A stretch of DNA of 64,000 nucleotides from Chryseobacterium balustinum (GCF_900168205.1 NZ_FUZE01000003.1:62001-126000); one strand, 5' to 3'; counted from the stretch's first letter, positions 1 to 7,917 are shown. The notes: generated from the sequence alone by a model not told the origin. Numbers and translations are program-made.

Positions 1-1207
1 TACTTTTTTTAGATGATGTTTCAAGATCAATTGTAGGAATTCCGTATTCATCTTCAATCATTTTTACAATTTTTCCTTTGAAGAGAGAAGTTGCTAATTT
101 CTGAAGCATGTTGTTTGTTTTAAGTTTGAATTTTGTATCTGAAAGCACTATTTTTCTCTTAGTTTCATCATACACAGGAATACCCGAAATAAAAGCCGTT
201 CCGTTAACATAACCTTCTGTATCAGCTTCTATCATAATACGGTTTGCTTCTCCATACACTTTGATATCCGTAATTTTAACTTTAGAATTTCTGATATCAA
301 ATTCTTTATTTAAAAATGTTTTTTTTGCGATGCCGGTTGCTTCAGAAAAAGGAATATTTGCAGTCGTTTGTAATACAAACTGATTGGCCAAAAGCGGAAT
401 AAAATTAAAATTCATCACTGCTTTCACGGGTTGAGAAGCTTCTGGCTTTGTTCCGGTATATGTTTCCGAAAAAATATCAATGCCGATATTGGTGTCAATT
501 TGATTGCCGTAAAATTTAAGTGGAGTAATATTGACGTTGATAGGAGTTATTTTCAACCAAGTATTATATTCTTCTGAAATATTGAAAGGCTGAGAAAAAG
601 CATTCCAGGCCAAAGCAGCATATTGTTGAAAATTGAGCTGTGCAGCCATTTGTTTGTCGATGATTTTACTAAAATTCTGCTGCTGCTCTTTCAGGCTTTT
701 TTCTACCAGAGAAGTAATAGGGATTTTAATTTTTCCAAAATCCAGCACAGGTTTTTTCACCCATTTAAAGCCCATGGGTTGTGTCAATGTGCTTACTGTC
801 CAGTTATTCTTAAAACTTAAAGCTGTTTTAAAATACATCACCGTTTCAAAAGTCGTTTCTTGGTAGGTATAAACTCCCAAAGTGCCAATGCCTTTTTCTG
901 CCCATATTTTTAATGGAACTTCAATCGCAATGTTTTGATTGGCATCTCCTACGAGTCGTATTGGTCGGGTTTTCCAGACTTTTACTTTAAACTGATCATT
1001 GTCGTTATCGGTATAAGAATCATCCTGAAAAATCATATCTTTTACCGAAGCATTAATGATATTGCTGATCTCTGATAATGGAATAGTTACCGGCATTGTA
1101 ATGCTCGATTTTATTTTTGGAAAATTGTAAATAGCGTCACCTGAAGTATTGCTCTGGCCAAAAATACCGATAGAAAACAGTAGAAATAATATTTTGAATA
1201 CCTTCAT
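1..1207 (-). CDS. DUF4403-like exported protein, 3' end cut by window edge
   Basis: An open reading frame begins with ATG at 1207 and stays open to base 1, giving about 402 residues without the C-terminus. The start MKVFKILFLLFSIGIFGQ is a clear Sec signal peptide ending at an FGQ cleavage site. The mature part begins with a short element of the form SITMPVTIPLSEISNIIN, the kind of segment that opens DUF4403 proteins of Bacteroidota. The rest is beta-rich, with repeated TYTG/NFIPLLANQF-like stretches. It starts 34 nt after the folB stop on the same strand, so the two are probably cotranscribed. No function is established for the family. The DUF4403 assignment rests on recall of the family pattern; that it is a real exported protein is much surer. 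Confidence 0.6.
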   Translation of the reverse strand, partial: MKVFKILFLLFSIGIFGQSNTSGDAIYNFPKIKSSITMPVTIPLSEISNIINASVKDMIFQDDSYTDNDNDQFKVKVWKTRPIRLVGDANQNIAIEVPLKIWAEKGIGTLGVYTYQETTFETVMYFKTALSFKNNWTVSTLTQPMGFKWVKKPVLDFGKIKIPITSLVEKSLKEQQQNFSKIIDKQMAAQLNFQQYAALAWNAFSQPFNISEEYNTWLKITPINVNITPLKFYGNQIDTNIGIDIFSETYTGTKPEASQPVKAVMNFNFIPLLANQFVLQTTANIPFSEATGIAKKTFLNKEFDIRNSKVKITDIKVYGEANRIMIEADTEGYVNGTAFISGIPVYDETKRKIVLSDTKFKLKTNNMLQKLATSLFKGKIVKMIEDEYGIPTIDLETSSKKS

Positions 1208-1241
1208 CTTCACTGTGTTTTGATTTTTTTAAAACTGAAAA

Positions 1242-1625
1242 TTACTCATTTTCTATAATTCCGCCTAATAAAAAACTTTTTTCAAGTTCTATACTCGCTC
1301 CTTTCATTTCGCCTTTCATGGGTGGACTTGTTTTGGTAATTCTTAATTTAATGTAAGAAATCTGACTGAATTTTTCGTTTATTTTGGTAATGATTCTCCC
1401 TGCAACATGTTCCAATAATTTAGATTGAATTTTCATCTCATCATGAATGATTTCATTAATATCTGCATAACTGATCGTATCATTCAAATCATCAGAAACT
1501 GCAGCATCCCATAAATCTGTGTGAATTTCAGTATTTAAAATATAATAAGTTCCGATAATATTTTCTTCGGGAAGAACGCCGTGGTAAGCGTATATTTTTA
1601 CATCTTCTAAAAAGATTTTGCTCAT
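1242..1625 (-). CDS. folB: dihydroneopterin aldolase
   Basis: This folate-pathway enzyme converts 7,8-dihydroneopterin to 6-hydroxymethyl-7,8-dihydropterin and glycolaldehyde in the cytosol. The 127-residue product has the family's usual length and opens with MSKIFLEDVKIYAYHGVLPEE, the strand and HGV-x-x-E substrate-binding segment. Near the C-terminus it carries ITKTSPP, which holds the catalytic lysine and the K-x-x-PP signature. A longer reading with 17 extra N-terminal residues (from 1676) is rejected because it would begin upstream of the -7 promoter box at 1643-1650. The gene is separate from other folate genes except folK at 34 kb. Downstream, 34 nt away, lies the DUF4403 gene. Confidence 0.93.
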   Translation of the reverse strand: MSKIFLEDVKIYAYHGVLPEENIIGTYYILNTEIHTDLWDAAVSDDLNDTISYADINEIIHDEMKIQSKLLEHVAGRIITKINEKFSQISYIKLRITKTSPPMKGEMKGASIELEKSFLLGGIIENE

Positions 1626-1642
1626 GATTTTATATATATAGA

Positions 1643-1671
1643 CAAAAGTATTATATTTAATAACTAAACAA
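1643..1671 (-). promoter_or_regulatory. folB promoter (TTG-N18-TACTTTTG)
   Basis: Read on the minus strand, TTG (1669-1671) is followed after 18 nt by TACTTTTG (1643-1650), matching the Bacteroidota -33/-7 pattern TTG...TAnnTTTG. The box ends 17 nt before the folB ATG. This supports the ATG at 1625 as the start. It lies in the 57-nt gap between folB and the divergent peptide gene. Confidence 0.7.
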
Positions 1672-1682
1672 ATCAAATAAAT

Positions 1683-1883
1683 ATGAAAAATCTTAAAAAA
1701 TTAAACAGAGAAAAGTTGAAGTCTGTTAATGGTGGTGCCGTTTGTAATGAAAATTGCCCTCCCGGACCATACGGACCCGGTCCTGATTTTCCACGTTCAT
1801 GTGAAGCGTACAATGCTTTACCAAAATGTTGCCAATCTAAAGTTTTAGTACATATGGATTGTGTAGATGGAGGTCTTTCATAA
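1683..1883 (+). CDS. double-glycine leader, Cys-rich bacteriocin-like peptide
   Basis: A 66-residue peptide begins MKNLKKLNREKLKSVNGG, a charged amphipathic leader ending in Gly17-Gly18, as in substrates of C39-peptidase ABC exporters. Closely similar leaders (MKNLKKLxRxxLKSxxGG) precede many small peptides in Chryseobacterium. The 48-residue core has six cysteines (residues 21, 25, 40, 49, 50, 60), enough for three disulfides or for post-translational modification, and a Pro/Gly-rich stretch PPGPYGPGP. It is divergent from folB and followed by a terminator shared with nadA. No transporter, modifying enzyme or immunity gene is nearby, so any partner must be encoded elsewhere. That it is exported after Gly18 is inferred; activity is unknown. 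Confidence 0.75.
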   Translation: MKNLKKLNREKLKSVNGGAVCNENCPPGPYGPGPDFPRSCEAYNALPKCCQSKVLVHMDCVDGGLS

Positions 1884-1910
1884 ATGAAAATACTTTCTCA
1901 ACGAAAAAGT

Positions 1911-1943
1911 AAAAGAGCTGTCTCAAGTGAGGCAGCTCTTTTT
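1911..1943. terminator. bidirectional terminator between peptide gene and nadA
   Basis: GAGCTGTCTCA (1915-1925) pairs with TGAGGCAGCTC (1928-1938) with one G-U pair. The stem is flanked by an A-run upstream and a T-run downstream, so it can stop transcription in both directions at these convergent genes. Confidence 0.85.
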
Positions 1944-1944
1944 A

Positions 1945-2964
1945 TTATTTAATACTTTTCGAAAGATCGAGCATTGCTTCAATCGGTTTCAAAGCTCTCA
2001 GCCGAAGTTCTTCTTCAATTAAAATTTCAGGAAGTTCATATTTCATACACAAATACAATTTTTCCATTGTATTTCGTTTCATATAAAAACATTCTGAACA
2101 GTTACAGCTTTCGTCAAAAACCAAAGCAGGAATCAATTCCTTGTGTGGTGCACGTTTTCTCATTTCGTGAAGAATTCCTTCTTCAGTGGCAATGATAAAC
2201 TTCTGACAATCATCTTTTTCAACAAAATTTAAAAGGGCAGAAGTAGAACCGATGAAGTGAGCCAGTTTCAAAACAGCTTCTTCACTTTCAGGGTGTGCAA
2301 TCATTTTTGCATCAGGATTGTCGGCAAGCTGTTGCGCGATTCTTTCCATTGAGAAAGCTTCGTGTACGATGCAGCTTCCGTCCCAAAGAATCATGTCACG
2401 ACCGGTTTTTTTAGATAAATATCTTCCTAAGTTTTTATCCGGAGCGAAAATAATCGGTCGGTCAGTTGGTAAAGCTTCAATCACTGTTTCAGCATTTGAA
2501 CTGGTTACAATAATGTCACTTTCTGCCTTTGTTTCTGCATTACAGTTGATGTAAGTTGCAATCAAAGCATTTGGATGCTGCTCACGCATTTTTCTCAAAC
2601 CTTCACCTGAACAACCGTCTGCCAAAGAACATCCAGCCATCGTATCGGGAAGGACAACTTTTTTCGTCGGATTCAAGATTTTTGCAGCTTCTGCCATGAA
2701 ATGTACTCCGCAGAATACGATCATATCAGCATCTGTATCTTTTGCCTGTCTTGCCAATTGAAGAGAATCTCCCAGGAAATCAGCAATATCCTGAATTTCT
2801 CCCGGTTGATAATAATGCGCCAGAATAACGGCGTTTTTTTCTTCTTTCAGTTGGAGAATCGCTTTTACTAGGTCTTCTCCTTGAGGAATGTCAATATCTT
2901 TCAAATCTAAAAATCCTTTTACAGGAAGGGTAGACTTAGCTTTTTCTAATGTTTCAGTGCTCAT
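1945..2964 (-). CDS. nadA: quinolinate synthase A
   Basis: NadA condenses iminoaspartate with dihydroxyacetone phosphate to form quinolinate in de novo NAD synthesis, using an oxygen-sensitive [4Fe-4S] cluster held by three cysteines. The 339-residue product has the signature AVILAHYYQPGEIQDIADF, the segment FCGVHFMAEAAK with the first cluster Cys, YINCNAETKAESD, and a C-terminal SCNCSECFYMKRNT with candidate third-ligand cysteines. Length and start (MSTETLEKAK) are normal. It follows gmk on the same strand across an 98-nt hairpin-rich spacer. nadB and nadC are not in the window. Confidence 0.96.
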   Translation of the reverse strand: MSTETLEKAKSTLPVKGFLDLKDIDIPQGEDLVKAILQLKEEKNAVILAHYYQPGEIQDIADFLGDSLQLARQAKDTDADMIVFCGVHFMAEAAKILNPTKKVVLPDTMAGCSLADGCSGEGLRKMREQHPNALIATYINCNAETKAESDIIVTSSNAETVIEALPTDRPIIFAPDKNLGRYLSKKTGRDMILWDGSCIVHEAFSMERIAQQLADNPDAKMIAHPESEEAVLKLAHFIGSTSALLNFVEKDDCQKFIIATEEGILHEMRKRAPHKELIPALVFDESCNCSECFYMKRNTMEKLYLCMKYELPEILIEEELRLRALKPIEAMLDLSKSIK

Positions 2965-2986
2965 TTCAGCCTCAATGTTTTTCTTT

Positions 2987-3073
2987 TATAGAAGTTAGAT
3001 TTTAGAAATTAGAAGTTAGTTTTTACACCAAATTTGCAGGTGTTTTTACTAACTTCTAATCTCTAACTTCTAG
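2987..3073. repeat. intergenic inverted repeat of the word TTAGAAGTTAG
   Basis: The spacer between nadA and gmk is an imperfect hairpin. The left arm (2987-3030) repeats TAGAAGTTAG and ends TTTTTACACC; the right arm (3040-3073) starts GGTGTTTTTACTAACTTC. The right arm runs into the end of gmk: the word AGAAGTTAG encodes its last residues and TAG stop. Confidence 0.75.
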
Positions 3074-3635
3074 TTTCTTCTATAAAACTTTTTATTAAAC
3101 TTTCTATTTCTATTTTTGCTTCACTCAAATCGCTGTTAATCACGATTTTGTCAAATTCTATAGCGTAGGTAAGCTCTTCTTCAGCTTTTTCTACACGCGT
3201 TTTTATGGTTTCTGCATCATCCGTCCCTCTCGAATTCAATCTTCGTTCTAATTCGGCGATCGAAGGTGGTTCTATGAAAATCGACAATGCTTTTTCTCCA
3301 AAATATTTTTTTAATGAAATTCCGCCTTTTACGTCTACATCAAAAATAACAACTTTTCCCTGACTCCAGATCTTTTCTACCTCAGATTTTAAAGTTCCGT
3401 AATATTTATCGGTATACACTTCTTCAAATTCTACAAAGGCATCATCAGATATTTTTTGTCTGAACTCGTCAGGTGAAATAAAATGATAATCAACAGTATG
3501 AATTTCACTTCCTCTCGGTTGTCTCGTTGTACAGGAAATGGAAAATTCCAATTCAGGAATTGCTTCCAACGAATGTTTTACTAATGTTGTTTTTCCACTT
3601 CCCGATGGCGCTGAAAATATGATAACTTTTTTCAT
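3063..3635 (-). CDS. gmk: guanylate kinase
   Basis: Guanylate kinase phosphorylates GMP to GDP. The 190-residue protein opens with the P-loop SAPSGSGKTTLVKH (residues 8-15 form the nucleotide loop). It carries the GMP-binding segment SCTTRQPRGSE and the VDYHFISPDEF motif that follows it, then DVDVKGGISLKK for the second nucleotide contact. Length is typical. The last three codons and TAG stop lie inside the right arm of the adjacent inverted repeat, so the C-terminus (ETRS) may have been reshaped by the repeat. Upstream, a 100-nt hairpin spacer separates it from yicC, and the two are probably cotranscribed, as in many bacteria. Confidence 0.96.
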   Translation of the reverse strand: MKKVIIFSAPSGSGKTTLVKHSLEAIPELEFSISCTTRQPRGSEIHTVDYHFISPDEFRQKISDDAFVEFEEVYTDKYYGTLKSEVEKIWSQGKVVIFDVDVKGGISLKKYFGEKALSIFIEPPSIAELERRLNSRGTDDAETIKTRVEKAEEELTYAIEFDKIVINSDLSEAKIEIESLIKSFIEETRS

Positions 3636-3735
3636 TTGGTTGTTGGTGTTTAGTTTTTAGTATATAGCTTTTGAAGAAATTATATTTGATCACATTTTTC
3701 ATCCAAAAACTAAATACTAAAAACTAACAACTAAA
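3636..3735. repeat. intergenic inverted repeat of the word TTAGTTTTTAGTAT
   Basis: The whole gmk-yicC spacer is one imperfect hairpin: GTTTAGTTTTTAGTAT near 3649-3664 faces ATACTAAAAACTAACAAC near 3714-3731. Its right edge touches the yicC stop codon. No T-run is attached, so it is not a standard terminator. Confidence 0.7.
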
Positions 3736-4593
3736 TTATAATACGTTTAACGTTTGCTCTTTAATTTTTTCCAAATCATCTTTCATCATTACCACCAATT
3801 TCTGAATTTCAGCGTGATTGGCTTTTGAACCTAAAGTGTTGATTTCTCTTCCGATTTCCTGGGAAATAAAACCAAGTTTTTTTCCGTTAAAATCTTCATT
3901 TTCCATCACTTCAGAATAATATTTCAAATGTTGCGAAAGTCTTACTTTTTCTTCTGAAATATCTAATTTTTCTGTGAAATAAGCCATTTCCTGATAGAAA
4001 CGAGTTTCGTCAACGTTTTCAAACTCTTTTAAAGTTTTCATGTAACGTTCTTTTACAGAATTAATTCTAACTTCCTCAAAAGGAATAACTTCTGAAAGGT
4101 ATTTATCTATATTTTTGATATTTCTTTCCAATTCTTCGTGAAGAATTTTTCCTTCCGTTTTTCTGAATTCCTGGAATTTATCGACTGCCGTATTCACTAT
4201 TTTTGCCAAAGCTTCCCACTCTCCTTCAGTTAATTCGTCAGGTCTTGATGTGATGGCATCCGGAAGTCTTACCGCCATTTTAAGGTATTCAAAATCAGGA
4301 CCGTCTGAAGCGATATTTTTAAGCTCATTCATGTAAGAATCAATTAAACTTCTGTTGATTTTCACATCATTAGTTTCTTCAAGATTCTCAATGTTAATGT
4401 AGCAATCTACCTTTCCACGGATGATTCTATCGTTTAGAATTTTTCTTACTTCAAATTCTTTTTCTTTGTAACGTAAAGGAATTTTGATATTCAAATCAAA
4501 GCTCTTACTGTTCAGTGATTTAATATCTATAGAAATTTTCTTTCCTTCAAAAACACCTTCGGCTCTACCAAAGCCGGTCATTGATAAAATCAT
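3736..4593 (-). CDS. YicC/YloC family endoribonuclease
   Basis: The 285-residue protein has the family hallmarks: the N-terminus MILSMTGFGRAEG, the segment IDIKSLNSKSFDLNIKIP, and the C-terminal GFISQEIGREINTLGSKANH followed by a helical tail. Members of this family are reported to be endoribonucleases that act on RNA and influence small-RNA turnover. The arrangement yicC followed by gmk is conserved in many bacteria. A perfect TATCTTTG -7 box ends 17 nt before the ATG, giving a very short leader and making this the likely first gene of yicC-gmk(-nadA). The family call is secure; the biological substrate in this organism is unknown. Confidence 0.93.
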   Translation of the reverse strand: MILSMTGFGRAEGVFEGKKISIDIKSLNSKSFDLNIKIPLRYKEKEFEVRKILNDRIIRGKVDCYINIENLEETNDVKINRSLIDSYMNELKNIASDGPDFEYLKMAVRLPDAITSRPDELTEGEWEALAKIVNTAVDKFQEFRKTEGKILHEELERNIKNIDKYLSEVIPFEEVRINSVKERYMKTLKEFENVDETRFYQEMAYFTEKLDISEEKVRLSQHLKYYSEVMENEDFNGKKLGFISQEIGREINTLGSKANHAEIQKLVVMMKDDLEKIKEQTLNVL

Positions 4594-4610
4594 AGTTTTT
4601 TATTGTCGTA

Positions 4611-4618
4611 CAAAGATA
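4611..4618 (-). promoter_or_regulatory. yicC -7 promoter box
   Basis: TATCTTTG on the minus strand, an exact match to TAnnTTTG, lies 17 nt before the yicC ATG. Confidence 0.65.
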
Positions 4619-4656
4619 AACATTTCAATGCATGTGTTCTAAATATATTCAATTTT

Positions 4657-4789
4657 AACCACAAAAGTAACAAAAGACTTTTTTTGCTTTTTTTAGATAT
4701 TTAAAAGTTCAAAAAAGTTTATGTACTTCTTTTTAAACTTTTGAAAAATTAAATATTTCTCAAGATTATTTTTTGTGACTTTTGTGGTT
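4657..4789. repeat. intergenic inverted repeat of the word CCACAAAAGTNACAAAA
   Basis: AACCACAAAAGTAACAAAAG (4657-4676) faces TTTTGTGACTTTTGTGGTT (4771-4789); a second inner pair is AAAAGTTCAAAAAAGTTTA and AAACTTTTGAAAA. The hairpin fills the divergent yicC-miaA gap. The same word GTGACTTTTGTGGTT recurs at 11321-11335. Confidence 0.75.
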
Positions 4790-4834
4790 TAAGAAATTTA
4801 AAGTCAAAACAACTCAATTTCGTAAATTAGCAAA

Positions 4835-5755
4835 GTGAAAAATAAAAATTTGATTTCTGTTGTAGGACCTACCGGAATTGGAAAAACAAGATTGGCCATT
4901 GATTTAGCAAAACATTTCAGTACAGAAATTGTTTCCTGCGATTCGCGTCAGTTTTTTAAGGAAATGATTATCGGAACGGCTTCTCCGTCTGCAGAAGAAT
5001 TAGCAGAAGCAACTCACCATTTTATAGGAAATCTTTCTGTTCAGGAATATTATTCAATTGGGCAATACGAGGAAGATGCCTTAAAAAAACTCAACGGACT
5101 TTTTGAAAAATATGATACTGTCATTTTGGTTGGCGGAAGTATGATGTATGAAAAAGCGGTGATTGAAGGTTTGAATGATTTGCCTGAAGCTAATGAAGAG
5201 AATCAAATTAAACTTCAGAAAATTCTCGATGATGAAGGAATCGAAAAATTGCAGGAAATACTGAAAGAATTAGATCCTGAATATTTTGAGGTAGTAGATT
5301 TTCATAATCACAGAAGGCTTTTACGAGCTATTGATGTGATTTGGCAGACGGATAAGAAATATTCTGAGTTGATTGCAATTTCACAAGATTCCCGAGATTT
5401 CAATATTATCCGAATCGGAATTGAAGCTCCGCGAGAGGAATTGTATGACAGGATCAATAGGAGAGTGGATTTGATGATGGAGAAAGGTTTGCTGGATGAG
5501 GCAAAAGGTTTAGAGAAATTTAAACATTTGACGGCTTTGAATACGGTTGGTTATTCTGAATTATTTAAATATTTTGATGAAGAATGGGATTTGGAATTTG
5601 CTGTTTCTGAAATTAAGAAAAACAGCCGGAGATACGCAAAACGTCAACTGACTTGGTATCGGAAAGCGGATGATATTCATTATTTGCAATTGGGATATTC
5701 TCCGGAGGATTTTGATGGGTTGATTGAATATATTAATGAGCAAACTCAAAAGTAA
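4835..5755 (+). CDS. miaA: tRNA dimethylallyltransferase
   Basis: MiaA adds a dimethylallyl group to N6 of A37 in tRNAs that read codons starting with U. The 306-residue protein has the P-loop VVGPTGIGKTRLAIDLA, the SCDSRQFFKEM segment, the EVVDFHNHRRLLRAIDV region, and a C-terminal RRYAKRQLTWYRK that matches the family's tRNA-contacting region. The start is GTG at 4835. A weak -7-like TAAATTAG ends only 5 nt upstream, so the mRNA may be leaderless. It stands alone and ends just before a block of palindromic repeats. Confidence 0.95.
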   Translation: MKNKNLISVVGPTGIGKTRLAIDLAKHFSTEIVSCDSRQFFKEMIIGTASPSAEELAEATHHFIGNLSVQEYYSIGQYEEDALKKLNGLFEKYDTVILVGGSMMYEKAVIEGLNDLPEANEENQIKLQKILDDEGIEKLQEILKELDPEYFEVVDFHNHRRLLRAIDVIWQTDKKYSELIAISQDSRDFNIIRIGIEAPREELYDRINRRVDLMMEKGLLDEAKGLEKFKHLTALNTVGYSELFKYFDEEWDLEFAVSEIKKNSRRYAKRQLTWYRKADDIHYLQLGYSPEDFDGLIEYINEQTQK

Positions 5756-5760
5756 TTTCT

Positions 5761-5923
5761 TTTTTTAACGCAAAGATTTATTTTTATTCTGAATATTTTT
5801 AAGGAGCAAAGAATGGAATCAAGAAAATTGATTCTGACGAATCTTTTTGTCTTAAGCGACTTTGTCGCTATCCTTTGCACCTCAAAACTATACTTCCTTA
5901 AAATAAAACTTTGCGTTAAAAAA
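5761..5923. repeat. intergenic inverted repeat of the word TTAACGCAAAG
   Basis: TTTTTTAACGCAAAG (5761-5775) is the exact reverse complement of CTTTGCGTTAAAAAA (5909-5923). Inside is a second pair, TTTTTAAGGAGCAAAG and CTTTGCACC...TTCCTTAAAA. It lies directly after miaA. Confidence 0.8.
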
Positions 5924-5935
5924 TTCTGCTCAGAA

Positions 5936-6031
5936 TTTGTCATTCCGAAGGAATCTCAACAACGCAATTACAGAACTCTACAAATTAAGCTTAGATTCCA
6001 CGCTCCACTTCGTTTCGCTCTGAATGACAAA
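5936..6031. repeat. palindromic element, GTCATTC type, copy 1
   Basis: TTTGTCATTC (5936-5945) is the exact inverse of GAATGACAAA (6022-6031). Between the ends are GAAGGAATCTC and CTTCGTTTCGCTC. Related GTCATTCnGA...AAGAATCT elements are common between genes in Bacteroidota. Confidence 0.75.
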
Positions 6032-6053
6032 CTTTGTGTTTTTTTGTAGAATC

Positions 6054-6130
6054 TTTGTCATTCTGACGAAGGAAGAATCTCTGCAAATATTTTATATATT
6101 CTTCACTTCACTGTGTTCCGTTCAGAATGA
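6054..6130. repeat. palindromic element, GTCATTC type, copy 2
   Basis: A second copy starts TTTGTCATTCTGACGAAGGA and ends TTCAGAATGA (6121-6130), in tandem with copy 1. Together with the TTAACGCAAAG element it accounts for almost all of the 467-nt gene-free gap 5756-6222; no gene is seen there. Confidence 0.7.
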
Positions 6131-6167
6131 AAGAGGGAATAATTAGTATTAAAAATTTAATTTTAAA

Positions 6168-6198
6168 ACAAAAAAATGCGATCCCGAGAGACCGCATT
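6168..6198 (-). terminator. terminator of the efflux operon
   Basis: On the minus strand AATGCG and CGCATT (6193-6198 and 6175-6180) form the base of a hairpin followed by a T-rich tract (6163-6175), 25 nt after the channel gene's stop. Confidence 0.6.
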
Positions 6199-6222
6199 CC
6201 ATTAACAATATAATTAAATTTA

Positions 6223-7635
6223 CTACTTCCAACCGCCTCCTAAAGCTCGGTACAGATCTACAATACTGCTTAATCTCTGTCTTTTTACCGACGCAAGATT
6301 CAGTTCAGCCTGTAGAGAATTTCCCTGAGCTGTGATTACTTCTAGGTAATTTGCCATTCCTCCTTTATAAAGCATTTCAGCGCTTTTAATTCCATTTTTC
6401 AAGGTTGTTACCTGTTCTGTTGCTTTCTGTTCCTGAACTTTTAAACTTTCATTAGAGACCAAAGCATCAGAAACTTCACCAACTGCATTCAAAACAGACT
6501 GACGGAATGCCAAAACGTTTTTCTCTCTCTGAATTTTAGCAACATTCAAATCTGTTTTCAACTGTCTTTTCTGGAAAATAGGCTGAGTCAAACCGCCCAA
6601 AACAGAACCGAATAACGAAGCCGGAATTTGAAACCAGTTATCAATTTTAAATGAATTGACTCCACCGTTTGCGGTAATTTTTAACGCAGGATACATATTT
6701 GCCTGCGCAATTCCTACCAAAGAATTTGATTCCAATAAAACCAATTCCTGCTGACGAACATCCGGACGACGACTTACCATCGCTGCTGGAAGTCCCGCTG
6801 AAATATCCTGTGGTAAAGAAGTGTCAGACATCTCAATCGTTCTGTTAACTTTATTCGGATTTTCACCTACTAAAATACTCAGAGCATTTTCCTGGATTGC
6901 AATATTTTGCTCCAATTGCGTGATCAATAGTTCTGTCGATTGTTTTTGAGCAGTCGCCTGCTGAACTCCCAAAGAAGTCGTGTCACCGCTTTGCCACAGT
7001 TTTTCTGTAAGCGAAAGCGTATTGGTGCTTAAATCTAAGTTTGATCTTGCGATCTGTAATTGTTTATCAAGCATCAATAAATTGTAATAACCCTGAGCAA
7101 TCGCTGCGACAACCTGTGTCTGAATCGCTTTTGTCGCTTCATAAGTCTGCAGATACTGCATTTTTGAAACTTCCTGCTGATTTTTAATTTTCCCCCAAAT
7201 ATCTGCTTCCCAAGATAAATTAAATGCAGCATTATAATCTTCAACATGACTTTGACCTAAAAATAAATTTAAGCTTTGTCCATTCATGCTATTTTTTGAA
7301 GGTTTTGAGATTTGAGCCGAAACTCCGAAACCAACATCGGGATATTGAAGATATTTTGCCTGTTTCAGTTTTTCCTGTGAGGAAGCTACTTGTTTTAATG
7401 CAATCTGTAAATCGAAATTATTTTTAATTCCTTTTTCTATTAAATCCTGTAAAATGGGATCGTTGAAAAATTGTTTCCATTCTAAGTTGGCAACGCTTGC
7501 AGTGTCTGCGGTCGCGGTGTATTTGAATGTTTCGGGAAGTTCGGGTTTCGTTTCCTGATAGGCCAATTTCGGCACACAAGAAACTGCACCTAATGCAATC
7601 CCAAAAGCGATGATTATATTTTTTACTCTTTTCAT
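6223..7635 (-). CDS. TolC/OprM-type outer-membrane efflux channel lipoprotein
   Basis: This is the outer-membrane duct of the tripartite pump encoded upstream. The 470-residue protein has a lipoprotein signal, MKRVKNIIIAFGIALGAVSC, with Cys20 as the lipidated residue. It then shows the internally duplicated helical layout of the NodT/OprM subfamily: NNFDLQIALKQVASSQEKLKQ, a barrel strand near FNLSWEADIWGKIKN, RRPDVRQQELVLLESN between the halves, and a second barrel region GGLTQPIFQKRQLK. The C-terminus ends in RALGGGWK, usual for this group. It follows the pump gene after a 282-nt spacer that forms a long hairpin and precedes a terminator, so it is the last gene of the operon. Confidence 0.93.
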   Translation of the reverse strand: MKRVKNIIIAFGIALGAVSCVPKLAYQETKPELPETFKYTATADTASVANLEWKQFFNDPILQDLIEKGIKNNFDLQIALKQVASSQEKLKQAKYLQYPDVGFGVSAQISKPSKNSMNGQSLNLFLGQSHVEDYNAAFNLSWEADIWGKIKNQQEVSKMQYLQTYEATKAIQTQVVAAIAQGYYNLLMLDKQLQIARSNLDLSTNTLSLTEKLWQSGDTTSLGVQQATAQKQSTELLITQLEQNIAIQENALSILVGENPNKVNRTIEMSDTSLPQDISAGLPAAMVSRRPDVRQQELVLLESNSLVGIAQANMYPALKITANGGVNSFKIDNWFQIPASLFGSVLGGLTQPIFQKRQLKTDLNVAKIQREKNVLAFRQSVLNAVGEVSDALVSNESLKVQEQKATEQVTTLKNGIKSAEMLYKGGMANYLEVITAQGNSLQAELNLASVKRQRLSSIVDLYRALGGGWK

Positions 7636-7662
7636 AATTAAAATATGATATTTAAATTGATC

Positions 7663-7904
7663 ACAAAACTTTGAGTAGTAAGCAAAGTTGTCTTTAGTAG
7701 GAGATAATATTTTGCTTGTTTTGAACCATTAAGGATATTTAAGAAGTTAAGTTGGGTTAAGAAAAATCAATAAATTTTTTAAGAATTGTACTTCAAGCGA
7801 AGCTCATCTTAATATTCTTAATAAAAATCTTAATGGTTCAGAAATTCTTAAAAATTAAATTTGAAGAAAAATTTTTGTACGAATTTCAAATCTCAAAGTT
7901 TTGT
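7663..7904. repeat. nested intergenic inverted repeats between pump and channel genes
   Basis: The outer arms ACAAAACTTTGAG (7663-7675) and CTCAAAGTTTTGT (7892-7904) are exact inverses. The inner arms begin GAACCATTAAG and end CTTAATGGTTC. The hairpin spans nearly the whole 282-nt spacer inside the efflux operon. Confidence 0.75.
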
Positions 7905-7917
7905 AAATCATTTTTTA

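Noticed and set aside
5813..6049. Open frames within the palindromic elements after miaA
   Set aside because: Their translations follow the repeat words and are present on both strands, as expected for inverted repeats. They do not look like proteins.
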